64,000 nt of DNA from Chitinophaga filiformis (GCF_900102545.1 NZ_FNBN01000009.1:1-64000), one strand, 5' to 3'; positions 44,542 to 54,073 are shown, counted from the stretch's first letter. Numbers and translations: made by a program. The notes: generated by a model from the sequence alone, not told the origin.

Positions 44542-47500
44542 ATGCAACTTAAAGGACTGGTTAGATTTTTTGCCGGTGCATTGATCCTTATCTCTGTGTA
44601 TTATTTGTCGTTCACGTTTTTGGTACGTGGCTACGAGAAGAAAGTAGTTGCGCAAGCTCAGAGTGATATTAGCAAATCATTCCCAACTGCTGAACAGAAG
44701 TATCCTGGTAATAAAGAGCTGCAGGCTGTTTATGAGGACTCACTGGCAGACCTGGTGAAGGAAAGAAGACAAAGGATTCTGGACAGTACCAGCAACAAAG
44801 AAATGGCGGGTTTTCCTTGGTATGTTACTTATGAAAAAGCCAAAGAAAAAGAGCTGAACCTGGGGCTTGACCTTCAGGGTGGTATGAACGTAGTACTGGA
44901 CGTAAGTGTGGAAGATGTGATCCGTTCACTGAGCGGTCATTCACAGGATGCGGCTTTCAACAAAGCCCTGGATCTGGCTGTACAGCGTAAGAAAACCAGT
45001 CAGTCTGACTTCGTTACATTGTTCGGGAAGGCATACGAGGAAGTACAGCCGCAGGGCCGTCTTGCTACCATTTTTGCCAATGCATACCAGAAAGACATTG
45101 ACTTCACTACAAGCAACAGCAAAGTACTGGATGTGATCCGCCGTGAGGCAAGCGCAGCCATCAAAAATACTTACCTGGTGTTGCAGAAACGTATCGATAA
45201 ATTCGGGGTGTCATCTCCAAACATCAGCCTGGACGAGAGTAAAGGTATTATCTCTGTGGAACTGGCAGGTGTTGACAATCCTGAGCGCGTGAGAAAATAC
45301 CTCCAGGCCAGCGCTAACCTGGAATTCCGTGAGGTATATAAAAATGATGAGCAGTTCATCTCCACTATTCTCCAGCCGATGAACGAGGCTATCAAAGCTG
45401 CTGTAGGTACAACACCTGCAAAGGCTGCTGATAGTACCGCTAAACAGGCTGCCGACACTACTGCTGCTGTAGCAAAGGCTGCTGGTGATACCACAACTAC
45501 AGGTAGCCTCACTGCTATCTTAAACGACTCTGCAAAATCCGGCAAAGCTGACTCCCTGAAAACAGATGCTGAGCGCAGAGCTGAACTGGCAAAAGCTGAG
45601 CCTTTCTTCAGCATTTTCGCTCCAAGATATCATCCTCAGCAAGGTATCGCTTATGGGCCGGTGATTGGTAATATCCTCCCTACAGATACTGCTACCTTCA
45701 GACGTTACCTCCAGATCCCGGCGGTAAGAAATGTACTGCCTAAAGACCTGGTGTTTGTATACGGCGCTGAAGACAAAGAAAATAAACACGCACCACTGCC
45801 GGTATATGCTATCAAAGTAAATCCGATCAACCCGACTCCACGTGTAGGTGGCGAAAGGGTAGTGGACGCAAGACAGGATTACGACCAGAGCGGCCGTCCT
45901 GAAATTTCCATGACGATGGACCAGATTGGTGCCAAAGAATGGAAAAAACTGACCGGCGAACTGGCTCCTACAGATCCAAGCAATCCTGCTACACTGAACT
46001 ATGTAGCCGTTGTACTGGACAACATCGTTTATTCCGCTCCGTCCATCCAGGGTGAGATCGGAGGTGGCCGTTCTTCTATCTCCGGTAGCTTTACCCTGGA
46101 AGAAGCAAACGACCTTGCAAACATCCTGAAATCCGGTAAAATGCCGGCTCCTGCGAAAATCGTTCAGGAGCAGATCGTCGGACCATCCCTCGGTCAGGAA
46201 TCTATCGCAGCAGGTGCTAAATCTTTCATCATCTCCTTCATCGTGATCTTCGTCCTGATGCTGGTGTACTATAACTCTGCTGGTTGGGTAGCGAACATCG
46301 CACTGGTACTCAACCTGCTGTTCACCTTCGGTATCCTCGCTTCCCTCGGTGCTACGCTGACGATGGCAGGTATCGCTGGTCTGGTACTCACCGTGGGTAT
46401 GGCTGTGGATACGAACGTAATCATATTCGAACGTATTAAAGATGAATTGACCCGCGGTAAGAGCTATCAACAGGCAGTAGAAGACGGTTACAAACGTTCT
46501 TATGCACCTGTACTGGATGGTCACATTACCTCCCTGCTCACTGCAATCATCCTGTTCTACTTTGGTCTCGGTCCGGTACTGGGCTTCGCTACCACACAGA
46601 TCATCGGTTTGCTGCTGTCTCTGTTCTGCGGTATCATGGTTTCCCGTATCGTTACTGACTGGTGGACTAACAAGAAAAGACACTTCGAATACTTTACTCC
46701 GATCTCTAAAAAGATCTTCAAACACGCTTCCTTCGACTTCGTAGGAAAGAGAAAATACGCTTACATCATATCATTCGTGATGATCGCATTAGGCGCATCC
46801 TCTTTCTTCCATGGTTTCCGTCACGGTGTTGACTTCGACGGTGGTCGTAACTTCACTGTTCGTTTCGAACAACCAATGAAGGCGGAAGAAGTACGTAATG
46901 TACTGGAAAAAGAATTCGGTAGCGAACCTTATGTAAAGACAATCGGTACCAGCAACCAGCTGAGCATCACTACCAACTATAAAATCGACGAACAGAGCGA
47001 AGCAGTAGATAAAGAAGTAACACAGAAACTGTTCAACGGTCTGAAGAAATTCTATGAGCCGGGAATGACTTATGAAGTATTCTCTTCACCAAGGTTCATC
47101 GTAGCTTCCCAGACAGTATCTCCGACCATTTCTGACGACTTACGTGCAGGCGCCGTGAAAGCGACCGTTCTGTCCCTGATCGTGATCTTCCTGTACATCC
47201 TGCTGCGTTTCAGCAAATGGCAATATTCAATCGGTACTATCTTCTCCCTGTTGCACGACGTGATGGTAACACTGGCAGTGTTCTCTTACTGCCGCGATTT
47301 CGTTCCGTTTGCACTGGAAGTTGACCAGCACTTCATCGCTGCGATCCTGACCGTGATTGGTTTCTCCATGAACGATACCGTGATCGTGTTCGACCGTATC
47401 CGCGAATACTTCCGTACAGGTGTAATGAAGGGTGCAAGCAGAGACCAGGTGATCAACAAAGCCATCAACGATACGCTGAGCCGTACCGTAATGACTTCCC

Positions 47501-47721
47501 TGACTGTGTTCCTGACTATCCTGATCCTGTTCATCTTCGGTGGTGAGGTAACCCGCGGTTTTGCATTCGCAATGCTGATCGGTGTGGTAACCGGTACTTA
47601 CTCCTCCATCTTCGTGGCGGCTCCTGTACTGGTAGATTTCGACAAGAAGAACGAGCTGTCTAACGAAAGCGACGTTGTTCCTGTAAAAGAAACAGCTGCT
47701 CCGGCTACCGCTAAAAAGTAG
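44542..47721 (+). CDS. secDF: Fused protein translocase subunit SecDF
   Basis: A 1059-aa integral membrane protein joining SecD and SecF, as is usual in Bacteroidota. SecD parts: the first membrane segment, NLGLDLQGGMNVVLDVSVED, the periplasmic P1 region, and MAVDTNVIIFERIKDEL. SecF parts: GVDFDGGRNFTVRFEQ and FSMNDTVIVFDRIREYF. The DxxNxxxxE-type charged residues needed for proton-driven export are present. The periplasmic part contains an alanine/threonine/aspartate-rich insertion at residues about 290-350 that other SecDs lack. It promotes protein export. It is monocistronic with a terminator. Confidence 0.95.
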   Translation: MQLKGLVRFFAGALILISVYYLSFTFLVRGYEKKVVAQAQSDISKSFPTAEQKYPGNKELQAVYEDSLADLVKERRQRILDSTSNKEMAGFPWYVTYEKAKEKELNLGLDLQGGMNVVLDVSVEDVIRSLSGHSQDAAFNKALDLAVQRKKTSQSDFVTLFGKAYEEVQPQGRLATIFANAYQKDIDFTTSNSKVLDVIRREASAAIKNTYLVLQKRIDKFGVSSPNISLDESKGIISVELAGVDNPERVRKYLQASANLEFREVYKNDEQFISTILQPMNEAIKAAVGTTPAKAADSTAKQAADTTAAVAKAAGDTTTTGSLTAILNDSAKSGKADSLKTDAERRAELAKAEPFFSIFAPRYHPQQGIAYGPVIGNILPTDTATFRRYLQIPAVRNVLPKDLVFVYGAEDKENKHAPLPVYAIKVNPINPTPRVGGERVVDARQDYDQSGRPEISMTMDQIGAKEWKKLTGELAPTDPSNPATLNYVAVVLDNIVYSAPSIQGEIGGGRSSISGSFTLEEANDLANILKSGKMPAPAKIVQEQIVGPSLGQESIAAGAKSFIISFIVIFVLMLVYYNSAGWVANIALVLNLLFTFGILASLGATLTMAGIAGLVLTVGMAVDTNVIIFERIKDELTRGKSYQQAVEDGYKRSYAPVLDGHITSLLTAIILFYFGLGPVLGFATTQIIGLLLSLFCGIMVSRIVTDWWTNKKRHFEYFTPISKKIFKHASFDFVGKRKYAYIISFVMIALGASSFFHGFRHGVDFDGGRNFTVRFEQPMKAEEVRNVLEKEFGSEPYVKTIGTSNQLSITTNYKIDEQSEAVDKEVTQKLFNGLKKFYEPGMTYEVFSSPRFIVASQTVSPTISDDLRAGAVKATVLSLIVIFLYILLRFSKWQYSIGTIFSLLHDVMVTLAVFSYCRDFVPFALEVDQHFIAAILTVIGFSMNDTVIVFDRIREYFRTGVMKGASRDQVINKAINDTLSRTVMTSLTVFLTILILFIFGGEVTRGFAFAMLIGVVTGTYSSIFVAAPVLVDFDKKNELSNESDVVPVKETAAPATAKK

Positions 47722-47747
47722 TGTTCAACTAAAATGTTTGATAATTA

Positions 47748-47780
47748 AAAGCCCTTCGGTCCAACCGAGGGGCTTTTTTC
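47748..47780 (+). terminator. Terminator of secDF
   Basis: AAAGCCCTTCGGT (47748-47760) pairs with ACCGAGGGGCTTT (47764-47776) with one G-T pair, then TTTC. Confidence 0.85.
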
Positions 47781-47833
47781 ATGCTCCATGGGATCACCCA
47801 GTTACAAACACCTGCCCACCTAAGCAGCGGCTA

Positions 47834-48070
47834 GAACCAAGATTGTCCTCCTCTATTACCCCTCCCAATGTAGCGGAGTATTCCAGGCTAATGGTATTAC
47901 AAATAACTCCGCCTATGGCGGGCGACTTGAACCAAGATTGTCCTCCTCTATTACCCCGCCCAACGTAGCGGAGTATTCCAGGCTAATGGTATTACAAATA
48001 ACTCCGCCTATGGCGGGCGACTTGAACCAAGGCCCGTCTTCCCTCTATTATCCCCCCAATGTAGCGGAGG
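47834..48070. repeat. 2.5 tandem copies of a 95-bp repeat
   Basis: Units begin GAACCAAG at 47834, 47929 and 48024, so the period is exactly 95 bp. The first two are identical except for two bases (CCCCTCCCAATG against CCCCGCCCAACG); the third is a diverged half copy. Each full unit holds a hairpin, GCGGAGTATT with AATAACTCCGC (47873-47882 and 47902-47912 in unit 1), and a smaller one, CCGCC-TAT-GGCGG (47909-47921). No ORF or known element is recognised. Confidence 0.75.
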
Positions 48071-48219
48071 GTTTCAGGTGGAGACCTAAGGGCCTTAGCC
48101 CTTGGAGAGGTTGATACGATCAACCAGGGATTTAATAGATATTCTGAAGCTAAATACGACCAACAGAGCCCAATAGCAGGCCTCGGAAAGGGGTACAGCC
48201 CGTGGTCCCACCTGAAACC
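48070..48219. ncRNA. 150-bp candidate structured element closed by a 12-bp inverted repeat
   Basis: GGTTTCAGGTGG (48070-48081) is the exact reverse complement of CCACCTGAAACC (48208-48219). Inside lie AAGGGC-CTTA-GCCCTT (48088-48103 region) and GGTTGAT-ACG-ATCAACC (48109-48125), a multi-branched layout. It could be a small RNA or a small inverted-repeat element. It begins at the end of the 95-bp array. No known RNA family is recognised, and the type is a guess. Confidence 0.35.
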
Positions 48220-48497
48220 GCAGCAAACATCTCTCTGCCACCACAAACTCTCATGTCCCGCATCTAAATCTGCCTTAATTCCGGTCTTTAGAGGTCTATA
48301 TTAAGCTATCGCTTCCAATTACTACCGTTATATCTCCTATCAGGCAAAAATCGGAATACGGGCTTAAAAATGGCTTTAAATCACAGGCATCCATTGTATG
48401 ACTGTACTATTTCATTCCTAACCAGCGCCCTCATGCGCTCATTCCTTCATCCTAGATCGATTCAAATTCGCTTTGTGTAGCATTTGTGTTCTATATC

Positions 48498-48606
48498 TCC
48501 ATATCGCTATACCGTCATCTGGATATCACTTTAGGCTCATCTCTATATCGAATCGATATAGAGATGCCGGTGAAATGATATGGAAATGACGGTAAAGTGA
48601 TATGGA
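48498..48606. repeat. 109-bp imperfect palindrome
   Basis: Two 54-bp arms (48498-48551 and 48553-48606) match as reverse complements at about 43 of 54 positions around a single A. The inner 14 bp are perfect, and outer blocks (GATAT, TGACGGTA, GATATGGA) are conserved. TGATATGGAA occurs twice in the right arm. It lies in a gene-free region. Confidence 0.65.
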
Positions 48607-48862
48607 AGAAGCGAGAAAAGATGCTACAAAGAAGCATTCTTAATGCTGTATTCTGAGGAATGGTATGTTATAGGGATGGCGGGAGGAAAGAATATAACAG
48701 CGGGATCCGCCGGCAACGAAAGTAGTGTGCCTTTTTTGGCTCCGAGATGGGGTCAAATCCTTGAACTATAAACATGAAATGTCCGGCACATATGCCTCCC
48801 AGGGAGGACACTGTGGCTAATCCCGGTCGGGATCTGATACTACGTAATAAAGAAAAAGGTGG

Positions 48863-49978
48863 CTAATCCCTGGTCAGCAGCTTTATCAGCTTATCATCCG
48901 GCTCGCCATTGTCATCGATAATGCCGAAACCGCCTTTGTAATCCCAGATAGTCCAGGCAATATTGTTCTTTTCCAGGGTCTTTCTGACGTCCCTGTACCA
49001 GTGTAGCCTGTCCTTGCGGTTAACAGTATTGAGGCAGCCCCACTCTCCGCAGTAAAGGGGGAGTTTGAGCTTCTTCGCTACTTTCACGGCGGTCATGATC
49101 TGCTGCTCAATAACGTCAGCGTCATATTCTTCTGAGCTGCCCGCCAGCAGGTTGCGGATAGTAGCCGGTTGCTGGGCGATCTCTTTTGAAGTAATAGTAG
49201 CGCCGGGATAATGTACAGGGCCGCTGTAATCCTTGTGAGCAGTCCAGCTGGCCTTATAATGCGTAAAGTAGAAGGGATTATAGTAGTGAAAACTTAGGAT
49301 CAGCCGGTTATCTCCCGCAGGTACTTTTAGCTGTGGAAAGGTGCTGAAGGACTGGTAATGATTACTGCCAATCACTATCACCCGCTTAGGCTCCAGCTCC
49401 CGGATCAGGGCAATACCGCGCGCCGCCAGGTCATTCCATTGGGAAGCACTGTCTGCCACGGGTTCATTCAGCAACTCGTAAGCAACAAGATTGGTAGGAT
49501 ATTTCTTCAGCTCTGCGCTCAGCTCCCGCCAGCATTGGAGAAAGCGCTCCTGCGCGGCTGATTGCTCCCAGAGCGCGATGTTTTTGGAATTGAAATGATG
49601 ACTACGGAGAATATGCATATCTACTATCGCCCGCAGATGGTATTGTTTACACCAGCCGATCGCTTTATGTAAAAGTGCCCAGGCATCTTTGTACTTCTCT
49701 TCACGATAGTCCCAGAGTTCCGCTTCCTCTACAGGAATGCGGATATGATCAAAACCTTTATCTGCCAGCAGGGCAACATCTTTCTCAGTGAAATAATCGG
49801 CCTGGGCTACTCCATGCCGGCCACCGGACTGCGACAACCAGTGACTGATATTGACGCCGCGTTGAATGTTAAATCCCTCAGGCATCCTGGGGGCATCCTG
49901 TGCAAAAACAATGGCAGAAGGGGCCGCCAGCATGAGGATGAACAATGTGGCAGTAAGTGATTTGTAGATATTTAGCAT
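48863..49978 (-). CDS. Secreted glycoside hydrolase family 5 (cellulase-like) enzyme
   Basis: A 371-aa exported protein with the signal region SLTATLFILMLAAPSAIVFAQ. The GH5 TIM-barrel motifs are present: GFDHIRIPVEEAELWDY, VDMHILRSHHF, the acid/base in YELLNEPVAD, LILSFHYYNPF, and the nucleophile glutamate in LYCGEWGCLN. Length fits the family. It hydrolyses a beta-linked glucan or mannan; the exact substrate is unknown. It stands alone on the minus strand beside the repeat island. Confidence 0.88.
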   Translation of the reverse strand: MLNIYKSLTATLFILMLAAPSAIVFAQDAPRMPEGFNIQRGVNISHWLSQSGGRHGVAQADYFTEKDVALLADKGFDHIRIPVEEAELWDYREEKYKDAWALLHKAIGWCKQYHLRAIVDMHILRSHHFNSKNIALWEQSAAQERFLQCWRELSAELKKYPTNLVAYELLNEPVADSASQWNDLAARGIALIRELEPKRVIVIGSNHYQSFSTFPQLKVPAGDNRLILSFHYYNPFYFTHYKASWTAHKDYSGPVHYPGATITSKEIAQQPATIRNLLAGSSEEYDADVIEQQIMTAVKVAKKLKLPLYCGEWGCLNTVNRKDRLHWYRDVRKTLEKNNIAWTIWDYKGGFGIIDDNGEPDDKLIKLLTRD

Positions 49979-50060
49979 AGTACAAATATTCGAAAATTAG
50001 TGTTCACGTTCAAGAGCCTTCGCCGGAAGGGATTCATTTTCAGGCCGAAAGGCATTGTAG

Positions 50061-52940
50061 TTAGCTGAACAGGAATGCCACATCCTCTTCTGTCAGCTTT
50101 TTCACGAAACCAGTGTCTTCACTGATCAGGTCATCCGCAATCATCTTCTTTCGCTCCTGCAAGGCCAGTATCTTCTCTTCCACACTGTCTTTACAGATCA
50201 TCTTATAGGCGAATACCTTGTTCTGCTGCCCGATACGGTGTGTACGGTCAATAGCCTGCTGCTCTGCCGCGGGGTTCCACCAGGGGTCTACAAGATACAC
50301 ATAATCTGCAGCGGTCAGGGTTAGGCCCACGCCACCGGCCTTAAGACTGATAAGGAATACCCTGATATTTTCGTCCTCCTGGAACTGGTTCACCAGTTGC
50401 TGACGGTGTTCCGCTTTTGTGCTGCCATCCAGGTAAAAGAAGGGGATCCCTTCAGTTTCCATCGACTTCGCAATGAGCTGCAACATACCCGTAAACTGTG
50501 AGAATACGAGTACCTTATGTGTACCGGTGTTCTCGCTGATCTCACGCATCAGTTCATCCAGTTTGACAGAGCTGGTTACATCCGACTCTTCCGCCACCAA
50601 CTGAGGGGCATTACATACCTGCCGCAGGCGGGTCAGGCCTTCCAGTACATAGATCGTGCTAGCAGCCATACCTTCCTCATTGATACGCTGCATGAGTTTT
50701 GCCTTGTACAGGTCGCGGATGCGGTTGTAAGCCTTCCGCTGTTCGTCGCCCATCTCGCACCACATAATGATCTCCGTCTTATCCGGCAAATCCTGTGCAA
50801 TTTGTTCCTTGGTACGTCGCAACAGGAATGGATAGATCAGTTTACGCAGACGGCCTGCCTTTTCGGCATCGGCATATTTGTCAATGGGCATGGCAAATTC
50901 CGAGCGAAAGAAAGCCTGGTTGCCCAGTAGCCCTGGATTGGCAAAGTTCATCTGCGCATAGAGGTCCATCGTGTTGTTCTGGATAGGCGTACCGCTGAGG
51001 ATCAGTCGGTTACGGCATTGTAGTACCTGTAGCGCCTTCGTGGTCTGGGAGGAGGGATTCTTGATCACCTGGCTTTCGTCCAGCACCACATACCCGAATA
51101 CATGTGTGGTAAAAACGGCAGTATCGCTACGCACGGTACCATAACTGGTGATGATGAGCTGATGCTGCTTCCAATGCTCCGCATTATACTGCCTGTTGCC
51201 GCCATGATACACGGCGTAGCGCAATCCGGGGGCAAATTTCTGCAGTTCGGCCTGCCAGTTATAAATAAGGGAGGTAGGACACACTACGAGGTGTGTTTCT
51301 CCGGGATATTTCTCACAGAGATGTTGCAGGAAAGTGATGGTCTGGAGGGTCTTACCAAGACCCATATCATCCGCCAGGCATCCACCCCAGCGCATGGCAT
51401 CGAGGAGGCACATCCACTCAAAGCCGGCCTGCTGGTAAGTGCGGAGTTGCGCCTGTATGGCTGATGGTACCGGGAAGTGTTCGGACGATTTTGCCTGCAG
51501 GCGTCGTAGTTGCTCCAGGTCATTTTCCTTGACTACGGTACCCCTGGCTTCCATCATCTCCTGGGCAACGGTAAAATGCAGTCTTGACAGCTTTAGCTTG
51601 TCTTTGTTGACCTGTCCCAGTTTCCAGAGCAGGTCATACTTGTGCAGCCACTCGTCGGGAATAACGCCGATTGTACCGTCTTTCAGCAGCAGGTGCGGTT
51701 GCCGGTGCAGCAATGCTTTCTGAATATCTGTCAGTGCTACAGGGATATCACCGTAACGGACGTCTATTTCCAGGTCAAAGCTATCCTTATCATCCCCATG
51801 CCAGCGCACGTCCATAACGGGTACATTGGTATTGTACCTGAAATGCTGCAGCTGGTCCATGCCGTACACACCGATATTCCTGTCTGTCAGCTTACGGTAG
51901 CATTTCACCAGCCACTGGCTCTTCTCCGCATCTGCGAAAGGGAGGTAGAAATAGCCATTCCGTTGCTGGGCAAAACGGGGATGCAACCCACGGATGAAGG
52001 CAATCAGTTCTTTTTCAGCCTCTACATGGCGCCTGATCTCATACTGGATATCGCCTTCGGCCTTGAGAATGACCGGTTCATTGGTATCCTCAATGCTGAA
52101 GTTTCCGTACTGCCACTGGGGCGTCAGTACCAGGAAGGATTTATTCAGTTCACTCAGCCAGATATTACATTCCGGCGGTGTGTCTATAATTTCTTTTTGT
52201 AAAAGGATGCTTTTATTCACGCTGTACTGCTCACTGAGGGCCGGCAGGGTGTGTTCAATAAAGGTGGCTTCCTCATGTGACGGGATATCCATGAATCCTC
52301 CGGGAAATTGCTCCAATGTGGCGGCTGCAGCAGGAGGGAGGATGAACAGTTCCCCACGACTGCGGAGCACAAATCCGTAATGCTCAAAATCGGATAGCGG
52401 GAAGGCCTGTCCGTTGATGGTGACCAGCGCAAGCACTCTCAATGCGCCGGTAGCGCTGCGTTGCAGTTCAAAGGAGAGCACCGGCGGAAAGTTGTTCACC
52501 GTGGCAGGCCGTGTATGTTTGAGCAGCATACTGTCGTCCGTGATCATGGTATACCAGGGTAGTACCGGCGTCAGTGGCCGCAGTTGCTGCAATGTGTGGT
52601 ACAGGTATTGTTGCATACCTTCCTGCACATATTGTTGCAGGGTAAGGGATTTCACGGGATTGTCCCGGAATTTCTCTTTGAGTTGCAGTTCTTTATAGAC
52701 CATCGCTTCCTGCGTGCAGGGCTGCAGGAGGTGTTGCACACCGGCAGGCAGGGTGTTGAAGATGGACAATGACTTTTTATCGTTCAGGGGCATGCGCTGG
52801 CAGGTACGGCCGCCGGCATCTTCTTTCAGAATGCCTGCACTGATCTTCACCGGGGTAGGGTGATTGGACTGTAATTCCAGCAGCAATACAGGCGTTGCTT
52901 TATGTTTGTTGTTATTGCCTTGAGTGATGGTTTTCCCCAT
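50061..52940 (-). CDS. SNF2-family helicase-like ATPase
   Basis: A 959-aa protein. About 450 N-terminal residues have no recognised domain, and a SNF2/RapA-type helicase core begins near residue 500. Walker A is CLADDMGLGKTLQTITFLQH (about 520-540), the DEAH-like motif is YVVLDESQ, motif III is RLILSGTPIQNNTMDLYAQM, and the second lobe has VLVFSQFTGML and DRTHRIGQ. Such ATPases remodel DNA-protein or RNA-polymerase complexes. It is the last gene of the nusB-DUF1573-yajC-coaE operon, with 27 bp between it and coaE. A precise target is unknown. Confidence 0.88.
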   Translation of the reverse strand: MGKTITQGNNNKHKATPVLLLELQSNHPTPVKISAGILKEDAGGRTCQRMPLNDKKSLSIFNTLPAGVQHLLQPCTQEAMVYKELQLKEKFRDNPVKSLTLQQYVQEGMQQYLYHTLQQLRPLTPVLPWYTMITDDSMLLKHTRPATVNNFPPVLSFELQRSATGALRVLALVTINGQAFPLSDFEHYGFVLRSRGELFILPPAAAATLEQFPGGFMDIPSHEEATFIEHTLPALSEQYSVNKSILLQKEIIDTPPECNIWLSELNKSFLVLTPQWQYGNFSIEDTNEPVILKAEGDIQYEIRRHVEAEKELIAFIRGLHPRFAQQRNGYFYLPFADAEKSQWLVKCYRKLTDRNIGVYGMDQLQHFRYNTNVPVMDVRWHGDDKDSFDLEIDVRYGDIPVALTDIQKALLHRQPHLLLKDGTIGVIPDEWLHKYDLLWKLGQVNKDKLKLSRLHFTVAQEMMEARGTVVKENDLEQLRRLQAKSSEHFPVPSAIQAQLRTYQQAGFEWMCLLDAMRWGGCLADDMGLGKTLQTITFLQHLCEKYPGETHLVVCPTSLIYNWQAELQKFAPGLRYAVYHGGNRQYNAEHWKQHQLIITSYGTVRSDTAVFTTHVFGYVVLDESQVIKNPSSQTTKALQVLQCRNRLILSGTPIQNNTMDLYAQMNFANPGLLGNQAFFRSEFAMPIDKYADAEKAGRLRKLIYPFLLRRTKEQIAQDLPDKTEIIMWCEMGDEQRKAYNRIRDLYKAKLMQRINEEGMAASTIYVLEGLTRLRQVCNAPQLVAEESDVTSSVKLDELMREISENTGTHKVLVFSQFTGMLQLIAKSMETEGIPFFYLDGSTKAEHRQQLVNQFQEDENIRVFLISLKAGGVGLTLTAADYVYLVDPWWNPAAEQQAIDRTHRIGQQNKVFAYKMICKDSVEEKILALQERKKMIADDLISEDTGFVKKLTEEDVAFLFS

Positions 52941-52967
52941 GTAATAATATGGTTATAATTGATCGGG

Positions 52968-53564
52968 TTAATGTTCCGCAGCCAGCTGCAGCAGCTTTTC
53001 ATGCAATGCCAGCACCTGTGGAATGACCATTTCCTGTTCATCGTTGCGGATCACATAATCGCACAGTTTCATCTTGATAGTATCATCGATCTGTTTGTAC
53101 ATCCGCGCGAGTACATCACTACGGCCGATATTATCCCGCTTCATGACACGCAATATACGCAGTGGCTGTGGGGCAGATACGCCGATACATTTGTCCAGGT
53201 ACTGAAAAGAGCCGGATTCGAAAAGGAGGGCTGCTTCCTTCAGCACATAGGGGGCCGTTTGCCGGTCTGCCCATTCATCGCTGTGACGGATGGTGGCAGG
53301 ATGTACGAGAGAGTTGAGTAGCTCCAGTTTATCCTTATCATTAAAAACGATCTTGCCCAATGCGGCTCTGTCCAGCACATTATTGCTATCGTACATATGG
53401 TTGCCGAAATGTGCCTTTACCTGTTGTATCAGCAGCTCATCCGTCTGCATGATCGTTTTGGCTGCATCATCAGCATAATAGACAGGAACGCCCAGTAGTG
53501 CGAAGATCTTCGCTACTGTGCTTTTGCCTGAGCCTATGCCGCCTGTAATACCAATTTTTAACAT
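52968..53564 (-). CDS. coaE: Dephospho-CoA kinase
   Basis: A 198-aa enzyme for the last step of CoA synthesis, phosphorylating the 3'-hydroxyl of dephospho-CoA. The start at 53564 gives MLKIGITGGIGSGKST with the P-loop directly behind the start, as in the family; a longer reading from 53591 adds nine residues. Further signs are YYADDAAKTIM, the substrate stretch HPATIRHSDEWAD and KEAALLFESG, and a C-terminal QRILRVMKRDN-like helix. It follows yajC, with the yajC terminator hairpin overlapping its upstream region. The SNF2 gene is next. Confidence 0.92.
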   Translation of the reverse strand: MLKIGITGGIGSGKSTVAKIFALLGVPVYYADDAAKTIMQTDELLIQQVKAHFGNHMYDSNNVLDRAALGKIVFNDKDKLELLNSLVHPATIRHSDEWADRQTAPYVLKEAALLFESGSFQYLDKCIGVSAPQPLRILRVMKRDNIGRSDVLARMYKQIDDTIKMKLCDYVIRNDEQEMVIPQVLALHEKLLQLAAEH

Positions 53565-53584
53565 ACGTCCAAATTCCAAAAAAA

Positions 53585-53612
53585 ATCCCAAACTCCGTCA
53601 GGAATTTGGGAT
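53585..53612 (-). terminator. Hairpin between yajC and coaE
   Basis: ATCCCAAA/TTTGGGAT (53585-53592 and 53605-53612) with inner TCC/GGA, loop GTCA; the minus-strand downstream side is an A/T run. It may limit read-through into coaE. Confidence 0.55.
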
Positions 53613-53632
53613 GTGCTATCTGTAGACAGCAA

Positions 53633-53986
53633 TTATTTTGCAGGTGTTGCAGCTGCTTTCTGTTGAGCAGTAGTGTATTCCATGCTTATTGCAGAACGCT
53701 CGATAGTCAGGTAGGTACCAGCGCTTACTTCAATCTTGAGAGTGCCATCTTCGTTGATCTTCTTCACAGTACCATGGATACCTGCGATAGTAACGATTTT
53801 GTCGCCTTCACGCAGATTGCTGATGAAATCTTTCTGCGCTTTTGCTTTCTTGGTCTGAGGGCGGATCATAAATAACCACATCACCAGGATCATACCGCCA
53901 ATAAATATGAACTGGAAGCCGCCACCGCCTTGTGCGCCAGCTGCACCACCACCCATCAGTAAAACGTTCAGCATGTTAGTGTACAT
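53633..53986 (-). CDS. yajC: Preprotein translocase subunit YajC
   Basis: A 117-aa membrane protein of the Sec accessory complex with SecDF. One membrane segment (FQFIFIGGMILVMWLFMIRPQ) is followed by the YajC signature QTKKAKAQKDFISNLREGDKI, VTIAGIHGTVKKINEDG and TLKIEVSAGTYLTIERSAI. The ATG at 53986 (MYTNMLNVLL) is used; a second ATG four codons on is possible. It sits between DUF1573 and coaE, a conserved Bacteroidota order, and well away from secDF in this window. Confidence 0.94.
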   Translation of the reverse strand: MYTNMLNVLLMGGGAAGAQGGGGFQFIFIGGMILVMWLFMIRPQTKKAKAQKDFISNLREGDKIVTIAGIHGTVKKINEDGTLKIEVSAGTYLTIERSAISMEYTTAQQKAAATPAK

Positions 53987-54073
53987 CGTATTAAGTTGTA
54001 TTTAGTTGTTTAGTTGTTTCTTGTTTCCTATTGTCCCACAATATTGATACCGGTCTCCAATTGTCCTGGCAGC

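Larger units (their letters stand above)
47722..48862. other. Gene-free island between secDF and the GH5 gene
   Basis: This 1.14-kb stretch has no convincing ORF on either strand. It holds the secDF terminator, the 95-bp tandem repeats, the 150-bp element, the 109-bp palindrome, and small hairpins CCTCCC-A-GGGAGG (48795-48807) and ATCCCG-GT-CGGGAT (48820-48833). The last of these lies just beyond the GH5 stop and may be its terminator. Confidence 0.6.

Noticed and set aside
45520-46725. A 401-codon open frame opposite secDF
   Set aside because: Antisense shadow of a strongly biased gene, with no promoter or family pattern.
47992-48246. An 84-codon minus-strand ORF in the repeat island
   Set aside because: It runs across the tandem repeat and two hairpins, is rich in W, R and C, and has no conserved-looking region.
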